Shown piece after piece: positions 24,478 to 34,522 of a DNA stretch of 44,835 nucleotides. The notes under the pieces are model-generated. The model saw only the letters and a list, made by a program, of their open reading frames with translations, was not told where the DNA came from and searched no databases. The number at the start of each line of letters is the position of its first letter. The stretch's first letter is position 1. The position numbers and the translations under genes were made by a program. Source of the stretch: Anabaena sp. FACHB-1237 (lineage in GTDB: Bacteria > Cyanobacteriota > Cyanobacteriia > Cyanobacteriales > Nostocaceae); the NCBI RefSeq assembly GCF_014696225.1, contig NZ_JACJPV010000031.1:1-44835 (forward strand), written 5' to 3'.

Positions 24478-26943
24478 ATGAATAACCAAAAAAACACCAT
24501 ATCAGGAAAATTCACTTTAACTAAAAACTTAATCATATTATCACCATTATTAATAATGGCGATTTTTAGTCAAGGAAAATTAGCTGTAAATGCTCAAAAT
24601 CTATCAAACCAGGAACAACAAGAATTACAAAAATTAAAAACAGAATCAGACAATCAAAAAAAACTTCAATCAGACTTAGAAAAGACCTTTACTCGCACCA
24701 ATACTTTACTAAATATCTGGTTAACAATTTTAAGTTTATTTCCCGTAGCATTAATTGGAACATTATGGTTATTCCGTCGCACAATAATTAAAGAAATTGT
24801 TGATAAAGCAACTCAACAAACCACAAATTTAGCAGCATTAAATTCTCAATTAACAGCTGTAAAACAAGAAGCAGAAAAGTTAATTACCCAATCTAAAAAA
24901 ATCAATCAAGAACTATTAGCACAGGTTAATACTATTAAACAAAAAGTACAAGGAGAAGAAGAAAATTTATCCTTACTTTTATCTGACTTACCTAAAACTA
25001 AGGAGGAATTTTTAACAGCATTAGAAAATGAAATACAATCTGCACAAGCAGTTATTAGTAATTTAGAATTTAGACTGAATACACAATTAGAACAATTAAA
25101 TATTTCTCAGCAACAACAAAAAATATCTTTAGAAAATAGCAAGAAGTTAGAAACAGATTTAATTATTCAAGTTACCCAATTAACTTCAGAATTAGAAAAC
25201 TACAAAAATACCACTATTGCTAATATTGAAAAATCCCATCAGCAGTTAATAACTCAAGTGGATAGTTATTATCAAGAAACCCAAAATCATCAACAAAATA
25301 CTCTGGCCAACTTTACACAATTAGCAGCAGATACCCAAAATCAAAAAGATACGGTTATAGCAAATTTACAGAACTTAAATAATATATTAAAATCACAAAT
25401 CGCGGAATTACAAACTGATGCAAAAAATGAACATAGTCAATTATTAGCAAGTTTTAAAAACTTACACAATGAATTTTCTAACCAGTTAGTGAAATTAGAA
25501 AATACTGCAAAACAGCAACAACAGAAGTTAATAGAAAATATCCAAGCATCTACTTCAGAAATTACCATTGATGTGCAAAAACAACAAAGCCGTATTTTAG
25601 CAAATCTGGAGAAATTAGCAACAGAATTAAATAACCAAATTAAAGAATTACATCAAGAAATTATTGCTAGTTTAAAAACATCTGCAAAGGAATTTACTAC
25701 TGATGTTTCTGGTTTAAAAAATGATATTCAACAAAGACAAAATCGCATTTTCCAAGGTTTAGAAAAACTAGATCAGGAATTTATTCAGCAAATTAAAGAA
25801 TTACATCAAGAAATTATTGCTAATTTGCAAACATCTGCAAAGGAATTTACTACTGATGTTTCTGGTTTGAAAAATGATATTCAACAAAGACAAAACCGCA
25901 TTTGTCAAAGTTTAGAAAAATTGGCAAGAGAATTTACTCAACAAATTACCGAGTTACATCAAGAAATTATTGCTAGTTTGAAAACATCTGCAAAGGAATT
26001 TACCTCGGATTTTTCTAGTGTGAAAACAGATACTCAACAACAGAAAAATCAAGTTTTACAAAGATTGCAAAAATTAGAACTTGAATTTACTCAACAATTA
26101 AAGGAATTACAAATAGATGCGAAACATCACAAAGAGACTATTCGACAACAATTACAACAATTAGCAGAAATTAAACCTGTACCTAATTCTACTTCTGATA
26201 ATGTAGTTAATAATCTATCAGAAAATGTGCCATTAGAACCTATAAAAAGTGAAGATGTTGATTATATTAAACAAGCAGAAAACCTATTTTCAGAAAAACG
26301 TTATGAAGATGCTTTAGCAATTTATGAACAAATTGTTAAATTACAACCAGATTTTGCTGAAAATTGGTTAAAACGTGGTATAATCTTTGCCAGATTAAAA
26401 CGTTATAAAGATGCGATCGCTTCCTACAACCAAGCTATCAAAATTAATCCTGAATATCATCAAGCATGGTGTGATATTGGGGTAGCTTGTGGTAATTTAG
26501 GAAAACACAAGGAAGCCTTTAATTGTTTTGATAAAGCTACTCAAATTCAACCTGATGATGGAGTAGCATGGTTAAATCGTGGTTTATCATTGGTAGAATT
26601 AGAACGTTATGAAGATGCAGTTTTATCCTTTGATAAAGCCTTACAATTCCAAGCAGATTCTCCTAAAATATGGGATAAAAGAGGTTATACACTAATAATG
26701 TTAGGAGAAGATGAGGAAGCAATTAAGAATTTTGATAAAGCTATAGAAATTAAACCAGATTATCATGCTGCATATTATCATAAAGCCGCCTGTTATGCAC
26801 TACAAAGACAGGTAGAACCAGCAATAGAAAACCTGAAAAAAGCCATAGAATTAAATCCAGAATATCGGGAAGAAGTAGCAACAGATATTGACTTTGATGA
26901 TCTTAAAAAAGACTCTAGTTTTCAAGAAATTATCTCTAATTAG
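24478..26943 (+). CDS. Membrane-anchored coiled-coil protein with C-terminal TPR repeats
   Basis: An 821-residue protein. I choose ATG 24478 because it gives a signal-like N-terminus (TKNLIILSPLLIMAIF, then AVNAQ); ATG 24415 would add 21 residues. A second membrane segment (LTILSLFPVALIGTLWLF) is at about residues 80-97. About 450 residues of coiled coil rich in Q, K, L and E follow, including three 51-residue repeats. The last 230 residues are five or six TPR units (ALAIYEQIVKLQPDFAENW, AIASYNQAIKINPEYHQAW and so on), ending in the FDDLKKDSSFQEII tail common to cyanobacterial TPR proteins. It is probably an envelope scaffold. Function unknown. Confidence 0.8.
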   Translation: MNNQKNTISGKFTLTKNLIILSPLLIMAIFSQGKLAVNAQNLSNQEQQELQKLKTESDNQKKLQSDLEKTFTRTNTLLNIWLTILSLFPVALIGTLWLFRRTIIKEIVDKATQQTTNLAALNSQLTAVKQEAEKLITQSKKINQELLAQVNTIKQKVQGEEENLSLLLSDLPKTKEEFLTALENEIQSAQAVISNLEFRLNTQLEQLNISQQQQKISLENSKKLETDLIIQVTQLTSELENYKNTTIANIEKSHQQLITQVDSYYQETQNHQQNTLANFTQLAADTQNQKDTVIANLQNLNNILKSQIAELQTDAKNEHSQLLASFKNLHNEFSNQLVKLENTAKQQQQKLIENIQASTSEITIDVQKQQSRILANLEKLATELNNQIKELHQEIIASLKTSAKEFTTDVSGLKNDIQQRQNRIFQGLEKLDQEFIQQIKELHQEIIANLQTSAKEFTTDVSGLKNDIQQRQNRICQSLEKLAREFTQQITELHQEIIASLKTSAKEFTSDFSSVKTDTQQQKNQVLQRLQKLELEFTQQLKELQIDAKHHKETIRQQLQQLAEIKPVPNSTSDNVVNNLSENVPLEPIKSEDVDYIKQAENLFSEKRYEDALAIYEQIVKLQPDFAENWLKRGIIFARLKRYKDAIASYNQAIKINPEYHQAWCDIGVACGNLGKHKEAFNCFDKATQIQPDDGVAWLNRGLSLVELERYEDAVLSFDKALQFQADSPKIWDKRGYTLIMLGEDEEAIKNFDKAIEIKPDYHAAYYHKAACYALQRQVEPAIENLKKAIELNPEYREEVATDIDFDDLKKDSSFQEIISN
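25645..26103 (+). repeat. Three 153-bp in-frame coding repeats
   Basis: Units start at 25645, 25798 and 25951. Each encodes a 51-residue block starting ELHQEII and containing TSAKEFT. The first two are nearly identical and the third has drifted, so duplication was recent. The period fits a coiled coil. Confidence 0.85.
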
Positions 26944-26967
26944 AATCAAACATTCCCAGTAATCTTG

Positions 26968-26990
26968 TAGAACAGGCATCTTGCCTGTTA
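26968..26990. repeat. Dispersed palindrome ACAGGCATCTTGCCTGT (reverse copy)
   Basis: This is the GGCAAGATGCC core in the opposite orientation, 25 bp after the TPR gene. The complement strand, GTATAAGTTTAACAGGCAAG, resembles the left half of copy A at 12716. It may end the TPR transcript. The rest of the 294-bp gap to purA has short repeat text (CAATTACCCATCACCAATTA) at about 27130. Confidence 0.7.
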
Positions 26991-27228
26991 AACTTATACA
27001 ATCTGTACCCCATATCTTAGGAAACTACTGTATCTAGCTACCAAGAAGGATTTTTATACTCAATACCAAGACGCTTTAAAATGTTCACGTTGAAGAGATG
27101 GTAAACAACCCTGCGGATTATTTTACCAATCAGCAATTACCCATCACCAATTACCCATCACAAAAAATACTTGACAAAAAATAAAAAATCTGTTAATAAT
27201 AGTTATTTGTGGAAACTTTACCCTTTAA

Positions 27229-28572
<1,344 letters not shown>

Positions 28573-28684
28573 AACAATTGAAAACCTAGAGACAATTAAT
28601 AAATTGTCTTTAGTGAAAGATTGTGCGGAAAATTTGATAGAATAATAAACTTCCACAGTAGAAAAACAGTAGAAATTTTAGAAT

Positions 28685-28981
28685 ATGGCGATCGCAGTAG
28701 AATCTCAAAAACGCCCTGAAGGTAGCAAACCTAAAGCCTTACGTCGTGCTGGCTTAATTCCTGCTAACTTATATGGTCATAATGGTATAGAATCAATTTC
28801 TTTAGTAGTAAATGCCAAAGTAGTTGAACGTTTGTTAAAAGTTGCAGCACCTAATAAAACGGAAGTTGAATTAAATATACCTGAATTGCAGTGGACTGGT
28901 AAAACCGTGATCCGTGAAGTGCAAATTCATCCAGCGAAGGGAACTCCTTATCATTTGAGTTTTTTTGCTACTAAAGGTTAA
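28685..28981 (+). CDS. rplY: 50S ribosomal protein bL25, short form
   Basis: A 98-residue 5S-rRNA-binding protein of the L25 type without the C-terminal CTC extension. Recognised from [18 protein letters not shown] and the ending [21 protein letters not shown] 28685; the second to fourth codons include a HIP1 octamer (GCGATCGC). It is 113 bp after purA on the same strand. A palindromic terminator-like repeat follows at once. Confidence 0.93.
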   Translation: MAIAVESQKRPEGSKPKALRRAGLIPANLYGHNGIESISLVVNAKVVERLLKVAAPNKTEVELNIPELQWTGKTVIREVQIHPAKGTPYHLSFFATKG

Positions 28982-28997
28982 TTTATCCGCAAGATTA

Positions 28998-29035
28998 AGA
29001 TCCCTGATTTCTTTAAGAAGTCGGGGATTTTGTTG
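28998..29035 (+). terminator. 33-bp palindrome copy 4, acting as a terminator after rplY
   Basis: AGATCCCTGATTTCTT, one T, AAGAAGTCGGGGATTT, followed by TTGTTGTTT. It is a member of the dispersed palindrome family with two mismatches, placed 17 bases after the rplY stop and with a T-rich tail. Confidence 0.65.
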
Positions 29036-29086
29036 TTTAATTTGTATTATCTTCTAGTAAATCAATGATCAAGGGTATCTGTAGCT

Positions 29087-29377
29087 TTAAAGGCGATCTT
29101 GCCAATATTTTGGTTTGCGACTACAGTGCATAACTGCTACAATTAAAATGTATTCATCTTCTATGGTATAGAGTATTGCATAGGGAAACTTACGCACTAA
29201 ACACCGACGAATATCTTCATCGGTAACTGGATAGAGTTTAGGTGATTCAATAATTCGGAAAATGGCATCTTCAACAGCATTGATAAAATTTTGTGCTATG
29301 TAAATTTCATTTTCTGCATAAAATTGGACTGCTTCTGAGTATTCTGTTAATGCAGCAGGATGGAAGTTATATTTCAT
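29087..29377 (-). CDS. RelE/ParE-family toxin
   Basis: A 96-residue toxin of the RelE/ParE superfamily: YNFHPAALTEYSEAVQFYAE is the N-terminal helix pair and RRCLVRKFPYAILYTIEDEYILIVAVMH the core strands ending in the usual histidine. Such toxins act on gyrase or on ribosome-bound mRNA; this branch is more ParE-like. It follows its antitoxin with a three-base gap on the minus strand, so both are made from one mRNA. Complete. Confidence 0.92.
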   Translation of the reverse strand: MKYNFHPAALTEYSEAVQFYAENEIYIAQNFINAVEDAIFRIIESPKLYPVTDEDIRRCLVRKFPYAILYTIEDEYILIVAVMHCSRKPKYWQDRL

Positions 29378-29380
29378 TTT

Positions 29381-29611
29381 TCATTTTTCTAAAATTTGTC
29401 TAATTTGAGCTAAAGCGATTTCTCCAGAAATTGGCTCAACGGTATGATTACGTATTTCATCCCGGCGTTTTTTAGCTGCTGTGTTCCAAATCTTTTGGAT
29501 ATTTTCATCAATATCAGATTCTAGACTTTCAATTAGTTTTTCTACTAAAAATACTCTGCTAGAATTTGGTAAAGACAAGGCTTCTTGAATTAATTCTTCA
29601 ACTGATAGCAT
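29381..29611 (-). CDS. Addiction-module antitoxin (PF09720-type)
   Basis: A 76-residue antitoxin. MLSVEELIQEALSLPNSSR and LVEKLIESLESD are the typical N-terminal helices of the putative addiction module component family, and the C-terminal PISGEIALAQIRQIL wraps the toxin. First gene of a two-gene module with the RelE/ParE toxin at 29087. ATG at 29609-29611. Autoregulation by the pair is usual, but I see no clear operator. Confidence 0.9.
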   Translation of the reverse strand: MLSVEELIQEALSLPNSSRVFLVEKLIESLESDIDENIQKIWNTAAKKRRDEIRNHTVEPISGEIALAQIRQILEK

Positions 29612-29675
29612 AATTATTTATCTTCTTGTGTGAATTGAATTGAGAATAGGCACAAACAAAGACTTTATTCACAAA

Positions 29676-29738
29676 CTATTTTATCATTGTTTCTGTGGAA
29701 ATATCTATAATGATGTTGGTATCAAGCAAGATTTTCAC
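29676..29738 (-). pseudogene. VapC-type PIN toxin stub
   Basis: GTG at 29736-29738 overlaps the stop of the antitoxin-like gene (GTGA). The frame VKILLDTNIIIDIS holds the first catalytic aspartate of PIN domains, then runs through TETMIK to a stop. The rest of the toxin is missing. It shows that the upstream gene was half of a toxin-antitoxin pair. Confidence 0.7.
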
Positions 29739-30019
29739 AGATTATGTTTCTCCTTTAAATATTCCCATTTAGCTTGATCTGGATCAAAATCTGCTGGAAC
29801 AGGAGGAGCATTTTCAAAGCAGTTTTGCAAGGCTTTGATTTTAGTTCGTCTTTTTGGTGTGTCTGGTGCTGGTTCACTGGTTGGGGCTGTGGTAGGATCA
29901 AGGGTATCTGTCACTGGCCAAACTACAATTTCCACATTTCCGGGGGGTAAATTCACGGGTTCGGTAATCAGCAAGTTACCAGATTGATCAATTTTTCCTT
30001 TGAGTTTGTATGCTTGCAT
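29735..30019 (-). CDS. Antitoxin-like protein, orphan partner of a deleted PIN toxin
   Basis: A 94-residue protein starting MQAYKLKGKIDQSGNLLI, with the beta-strand pattern of small DNA-binding antitoxins (VNLPPGNVEIVVWP), a proline-threonine linker (TTAPTSEPAPDTP) and the ending KWEYLKEKHNL. Homologues precede PIN toxins. I use ATG 30019; an upstream start at 30073 would add 18 residues. Its stop overlaps the start of the PIN stub at 29676-29738. The toxin is gone, so it may be an unpaired remnant still able to bind its operator. Confidence 0.72.
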   Translation of the reverse strand: MQAYKLKGKIDQSGNLLITEPVNLPPGNVEIVVWPVTDTLDPTTAPTSEPAPDTPKRRTKIKALQNCFENAPPVPADFDPDQAKWEYLKEKHNL

Positions 30020-30095
30020 GATATTTTTCATGAGACTCTGTTTATATATTATCTCGCGTTGATCAAAATTCAATCTCTAAATTTGGGTTTAAATT

Positions 30096-30680
30096 ATGAT
30101 AACTACACTCATTGAACGAGAAGCAGAACCAATTTTAATTAGTGACTTAACCTGGAGAGAATTTAAAGCTGTTGAACAGCTAATTGATCGCCCAGGGTTA
30201 AGGTTATCTTTTTTAGATGGAGTTTTGGAGATTAGAAAAATGCCAGGGAAAAAACACGAAACTATCAAAAAACGTATTGCTTCTTTAGTAGAAATTTATT
30301 TAGAATTTTTAGACTTAGATTTTACTCCTACTGGTTCTGTTACTTTAGAAAATGAATTTGAAAAGGTTAAAAAAGAAGGTGATGAATCTTATGAATTGGG
30401 AGCAAATAGCAAACGTGCTGATTTAGTAATTGAGGTGGTTGTTAGTAGTGGAGGAATTAATAAACTAGAAGCATATAAACGGTTACAAATTCCTGAAGTT
30501 TGGTTTTGGATGAATGATGAATTATTGTTTTATAGTTTAGGAAATGAGGGGTATGAAGCTGTTACTAAATCGCAACTTTTACCGAGTTTAGATGTAGATT
30601 TATTGATGCGTTGTGTTAATATAGAAAATCATGCTCAAGCACTGCGGGAATTTCGAGCAGGGATAAAAATTACAGGATAA
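30096..30680 (+). CDS. Uma2-family protein (DUF820, PD-(D/E)XK nuclease fold)
   Basis: A 194-residue member of the Uma2 family, hugely expanded in cyanobacteria. The fold is restriction-endonuclease-like: LSFLDGVLEI, the ADLVIEVV strand with the acidic pair, and EAYKRLQIPEVWFW. No biological role is established. ATG 30096 is 77 bp from the divergent antitoxin start. It is followed on the plus strand by the integrase tail remnant. Complete by length and motif. Confidence 0.9.
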   Translation: MITTLIEREAEPILISDLTWREFKAVEQLIDRPGLRLSFLDGVLEIRKMPGKKHETIKKRIASLVEIYLEFLDLDFTPTGSVTLENEFEKVKKEGDESYELGANSKRADLVIEVVVSSGGINKLEAYKRLQIPEVWFWMNDELLFYSLGNEGYEAVTKSQLLPSLDVDLLMRCVNIENHAQALREFRAGIKITG

Positions 30681-30686
30681 AAATAA

Positions 30687-30797
30687 CATAATCTTCAGGG
30701 AATAGCGATTAAAGCAGCAGCAGATAATTTAGGTCATACTGTTGATGAACATACAAAGACTTATCAAAGATGGTTTGGTATCCCAAATCGCACCTAA
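30687..30797 (+). pseudogene. Tyrosine-integrase C-terminal remnant
   Basis: The frame reads NLQGIAIKAAADNLGHTV, then DEHTKTYQRWFGIPNRT and a stop. LGH and the tyrosine in TKTYQRW match the last catalytic His and the nucleophile Tyr of cyanobacterial site-specific integrases of the XisA/XisC-like type. Everything upstream is missing (an in-frame TAA stands at 30684). On the other strand the same bases cut off a retropepsin-like gene, so this marks a recombination scar. Confidence 0.6.
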
Positions 30798-30950
30798 TTG
30801 TAACCCAATATCATAAGGTAAGACATTGACAGTAGATCCAGTGTCCAGCAGTGCATTTGCAGAAATAGAAGAGTCTGCATAACTCAGAATAATAGGAATT
30901 GTGGGTAATGCTTCATCATCATTAAAGGGAAATTCCACTGTACTAGCCAT
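30729..30950 (-). pseudogene. Retropepsin-like aspartic protease, truncated
   Basis: The frame begins MASTVEFPFNDDEALPTIP and includes ALLDTGSTVNVLPYDIGLQL: the DTGS active-site motif of a retroviral-type aspartyl protease, which works as a dimer. After about residue 57 (QLGAIWD) the sequence leaves the family and enters the integrase remnant, so the C-terminal half is missing. It overlaps the gene at 30943 by eight bases, a common two-gene arrangement in cyanobacteria. Probably inactive. Confidence 0.72.
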
Positions 30951-31161
30951 CAGTAGATGCCTCTTGGTGATCCTGAATCATCTGCATCAGGATGTTTGCA
31001 GCTTCCGTTGAGTCGTAGGGCGACCAAATCGGATACTCTGAAGCAGAAAAGATAACTTGTAATTCAGCGTTGGGGATTTGTGCAGCTAGGAGTTTGAAGA
31101 GTGATAATTTGTCTGACTGACTCAGATTATTGACTAGAGGAATTAACTCAGCGAGTGACAT
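30943..31161 (-). CDS. Small protein paired with retropepsin genes
   Basis: A 72-residue protein, MSLAELIPLVNNLSQSDKL followed by FKLLAAQIPNAE and a C-terminal acidic helix (ILMQMIQDHQEAS). Similar small proteins stand directly before retropepsin-like protease genes in other cyanobacteria (from memory). The helix-rich N-terminus resembles antitoxins, so the pair may act as a toxin-antitoxin or protease-regulator module, but this is not shown. Its partner here is truncated. Confidence 0.6.
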   Translation of the reverse strand: MSLAELIPLVNNLSQSDKLSLFKLLAAQIPNAELQVIFSASEYPIWSPYDSTEAANILMQMIQDHQEASTDG

Positions 31162-31296
31162 ATTTTAAAATTTGAGATATACAATAATACATTGATTATA
31201 AGTGATCTGTGAGATACGGTCTAACGGATCTGTTAAACATCTTTGAGAAAAGCATTTTTCGGTAAACTATAATCAGGGAAACAACAAAATCAAATT

Positions 31297-31561
31297 ATGA
31301 ACTTAAATACAATTCAACAAGATATTGCGTCTCTTCCTCCCGATGCACAACAAATCATAGTAGAACTTGTAGAAGTCCTGAAAAAACGCTATCTTCTGAA
31401 TCAACACCAATCCTTGTGAAAATTCCTTGCCACACTGGTCAGACTTTATCGGTTGCATAGAAGCTGAAACAGACCTCTCAAAAAACTATAAAAACTACTT
31501 AAACCGTGAACTTAATCAAAAATATGATCATTGTAATATAGTCTCTGTAATTCATAAGTAG
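31297..31561 (+). pseudogene. Frameshifted DUF2281-type antitoxin
   Basis: The first frame reads MNLNTIQQDIASLPPDAQ, then IIVELVEVLKKRY, and stops at 31419. In the +1 frame the continuation WSDFIGCIEAETDLSKNY and LNRELNQKYDH follows to a stop at 31559. Together they make a typical antitoxin (about 80 residues) that normally precedes a PIN toxin. A single-base lesion between 31390 and 31410 broke it, and no toxin follows. Confidence 0.7.
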
Positions 31562-31662
31562 CAAGTGCATTTCTATTTTAGTGATTTTCTGAAAAACTTG
31601 TAGTACAATATAAACTAAATTATAGCACTATCTCCACATCGTTTTGATCATCACTGTTCAAT

Positions 31663-32517
31663 ATGTCATATAACTTTATGTACCAAAATTATAACTACAT
31701 CAACCACAAAAGTATAAAAATATTTCTTTTATCCATAACACTATTATCTCTCACATCTTGTACAAACATTCCCAATACATCCCAACTAAAAACAAACAAT
31801 GAATCCTTAAAAGTTGCTATTCCTGAAAATAAAATTACCCCGAAAACACAACCACCAACTAAAGTGGAAAACCTCAATTTTACCGTTACTCCTAAATTTG
31901 CAGGAAAGACAGTTTATAAAATCGAACCCACAAATAAAGAGAAAGTTATTGCTTTAACAATTGATGATGGACCCTGGCCAAAAACCACCACAGAAATGTT
32001 AGATATCCTCAAACAAAATGATGTTAAAGCCACATTTTTTTGGGTAGGAAGTGCTTTACAAGAAAATCCCGAAATTGCCAAAGAAGTAGTAGCTGAAGGT
32101 CATGCAATTGGTAATCATACTTGGCATCATTGGTATAAAAAAATGGATGCAGCCACAGCTAAAAATGAAATTGAAAAAACAAATCAATTAATCTATAAAA
32201 CCACAGGTGTAAAAACATCGTTTTTCCGCCCACCAGGAGGCTATTTAAACAACGGATTAGCCGCTTATGCTAAAAGTCAACAAAACTCGGTTATAATGTG
32301 GTCTGTGACTTCCGCAGATACCGATCGCCGTGCCAAATATCAAGTATTTGTTAAAAATGTTCTCAGAGATGCTAAACCCGGTGCAATAGTTTTAATGCAC
32401 GATGGTGGTGGAAATCGTGAAAGAACAGTAAAAGCACTACCAGAAATTATTAGCGGACTGAAAAAACAAGGTTATCAATTTGTAACAATTCCTGAATTAT
32501 TAGCAATGGAAAAATAA
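31663..32517 (+). CDS. Polysaccharide deacetylase lipoprotein (NodB domain)
   Basis: A 284-residue envelope lipoprotein: a hydrophobic helix ends in LSLTSC, a lipobox. The NodB domain (about 100-280) has all five motifs: TIDDGPW (two aspartates), HTWHH (metal histidines), RPPGG, DTDRR-like text after WSVTSA, and VLMHDGGG. It removes acetyl groups from peptidoglycan or exopolysaccharide sugars. ATG 31663; a second ATG five codons on is possible. Single gene, complete. Confidence 0.9.
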   Translation: MSYNFMYQNYNYINHKSIKIFLLSITLLSLTSCTNIPNTSQLKTNNESLKVAIPENKITPKTQPPTKVENLNFTVTPKFAGKTVYKIEPTNKEKVIALTIDDGPWPKTTTEMLDILKQNDVKATFFWVGSALQENPEIAKEVVAEGHAIGNHTWHHWYKKMDAATAKNEIEKTNQLIYKTTGVKTSFFRPPGGYLNNGLAAYAKSQQNSVIMWSVTSADTDRRAKYQVFVKNVLRDAKPGAIVLMHDGGGNRERTVKALPEIISGLKKQGYQFVTIPELLAMEK

Positions 32518-32676
32518 TCAACAAAAATTTTTCTACCTAAATTTGATACCTAAAAATTAAGAAGTTTTTGAATTTAATGGTAAAATTCCGGTATATCCTG
32601 GTATAATGTCATAGTTCAGGTGATATTAGGCTACCGCCAACACCAATTATAAATTCCAAAACAAAATTACAAAATA

Positions 32677-34218
32677 ATGGAAACTAATTTACCTCCCTTA
32701 ATTACAGAAATGTTAAAACCAGGATTTTATCCCCATCCTGTGATAGAACCTATAGAATTAGTCCAAACCCATGTTTCCTATGTTTTATTAACCGGAAACT
32801 ACGCTTATAAACTCAAGAAAAATGTCAACTTTGGCTTTTTAGACTTTTCCACATTAGAAAAAAGAAAACATTTTTGTGAACAAGAATTTAGTTTAAACCA
32901 AAGAGGTGCAGGAGAATTATATTTAGAAGTTTTACCTATTACTTTATCAGATAAAAACTTAGAACATAAATATCAATTAAATGGCACTGGTGAAGCGGTA
33001 GAATATACTGTAAAAATGGTACAATTTCCCCAAGAATGCCTATTTAGCGAAATGTTTGCTAATGATAAATTACAAGAAAGTGATTTAGAAAAATTAGGTC
33101 AAGTTGTGGCTGAATATCACGCAAAATCCATAACTAATGATCATATTCGCAGTTTTGGGGAAGTGGAACAAGTCCAAACAGCATTTAATGATAATTATGC
33201 TCAAACTAGTAAATATATTGATGCAGATGGGCCCCAAACTCATGAACAATTTTTAGCCACAAAATCCTATACAGATCAGTTTTTTGCAGAACATCCAGCA
33301 TTATTTAAAAGTCGCATTGATCATAATTATATTCGAGAATGTCATGGCGATTTACATTTAAGAAATATCGCTCTATATCATGACAAAATTATGTTATTTG
33401 ATTGTATAGAGTTTAATGAACCTTTCCGTTTTGTGGATGTGATGTATGATGTCGCATTTACGGTGATGGATATTGAAGCAAGAGGACGTAAAGATTTAGG
33501 TAACGCTTTTTTAAATGCTTACGTTGAACAAACTGGCGATTATGAAGGCTTACAAATATTACCTTTATATTTAAGTCGTCAGGCTTATGTGAGAGCAAAG
33601 GTAACATCTTTTTTATTAGATGATCCTAGTATCCCGGAAACAGTAAAAGAAGAAGCCAGACAAACCGCTTCAGATTATTATTATCAATCCTGGGAATATA
33701 CTAAGCCCAAGGAAGGTAAAATAATCTTGATGTGTGGTTTATCTGGTTCTGGTAAAAGTACCACAGCTAAATATTTAGCGCGACAAATTGGGGCGATTCA
33801 TTTACGTTCTGATGCGGTGAGAAAACATCTCGCAGGTATTCCGTTATTAGCTAGAGGTGGAGATGAAATTTATACCAAGGAGATGACGGAAAAAACTTAT
33901 AGCCGATTATTGGAATTAGGGGTTAAACTAGCTGGTCAAGGTTGGAATGTGATTTTAGATGCGAAATATGATCGTGAAGTTTTGCGGAAACAAGCGATCG
34001 CCCAAGCAACACAAAAGGACATACCAATACAGATTATTAATTGTACCGCACCTGTCGAAGTCATTCAAGAACGGTTGAAAAATCGCACTGGTGATATTGC
34101 GGATGCAACAGTTGATTTATTACCATCACAAATCAAGCAATTTGAACCATTTACACAAGAGGAAGAACCCTATATAACAATAGTGGATACTACTCAACCA
34201 TTGTTAGGTAATTGGTGA
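32677..34218 (+). CDS. Fusion of APH-like kinase and P-loop (Zeta/gluconokinase-like) kinase
   Basis: A 513-residue two-domain protein of the bifunctional aminoglycoside phosphotransferase/ATP-binding type. The N-terminal domain (1-340) has the APH catalytic loop HGDLHLRNI (about residue 224) and the metal motif LFDCIEFNEPFR. The C-terminal domain starts with the Walker A CGLSGSGKSTTAKYLA (about 355) and has LDAKYDR as a switch-like region and ERLKNR as lid. Such proteins are common in cyanobacteria and proteobacteria; substrates are unknown and antibiotic resistance should not be assumed. ATG 32677. Single gene, complete. Confidence 0.88.
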   Translation: METNLPPLITEMLKPGFYPHPVIEPIELVQTHVSYVLLTGNYAYKLKKNVNFGFLDFSTLEKRKHFCEQEFSLNQRGAGELYLEVLPITLSDKNLEHKYQLNGTGEAVEYTVKMVQFPQECLFSEMFANDKLQESDLEKLGQVVAEYHAKSITNDHIRSFGEVEQVQTAFNDNYAQTSKYIDADGPQTHEQFLATKSYTDQFFAEHPALFKSRIDHNYIRECHGDLHLRNIALYHDKIMLFDCIEFNEPFRFVDVMYDVAFTVMDIEARGRKDLGNAFLNAYVEQTGDYEGLQILPLYLSRQAYVRAKVTSFLLDDPSIPETVKEEARQTASDYYYQSWEYTKPKEGKIILMCGLSGSGKSTTAKYLARQIGAIHLRSDAVRKHLAGIPLLARGGDEIYTKEMTEKTYSRLLELGVKLAGQGWNVILDAKYDREVLRKQAIAQATQKDIPIQIINCTAPVEVIQERLKNRTGDIADATVDLLPSQIKQFEPFTQEEEPYITIVDTTQPLLGNW

Positions 34219-34313
34219 TTCGTGATTCCTGCAAGGTTTTAGTAATACAATACTTAATGGTGTAAACTTAGGTTAGTCATAACTTATTTGTTTAGCTTCC
34301 ACACCCAGATGAA

Positions 34314-34444
34314 AATGAATTTCCCGGCTAATAGCTAAAGTTTATTAAAGTAGACTAATAAACTAATATAATTTAAAATAAAAAATTTTCCCGTGATTTT
34401 AGTCATCTAAAGATGACTTTTGCTATTAGACACAGGAATTCATT
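34314..34444. mobile_element. 131-bp miniature element with inverted ends
   Basis: Left arm 34314-34341 begins AATGAATTTCCCGGCTAATA; the complement of the right arm (34415-34444) begins AATGAATTCCTGTGTCTAATA. Inside is a second palindrome, AGTCATCTAAAGATGACT, at 34400-34418. A related partial copy is at 12840-12875. No frame inside. It fills the gap before the membrane protein gene. Confidence 0.65.
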
Positions 34445-34522
34445 CCCAACGGGGTGATGGGTTCTACTAGAAAAGAACTTCTGAATATTCTCACCTCTAA
34501 CTCCTTAATATCCTATACTGCT

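Noticed and set aside
32677..34218. Aminoglycoside resistance gene
   Set aside because: The APH-like fold is shared by many small-molecule kinases; the fusion with a P-loop kinase is a common chromosomal family with no known link to resistance.
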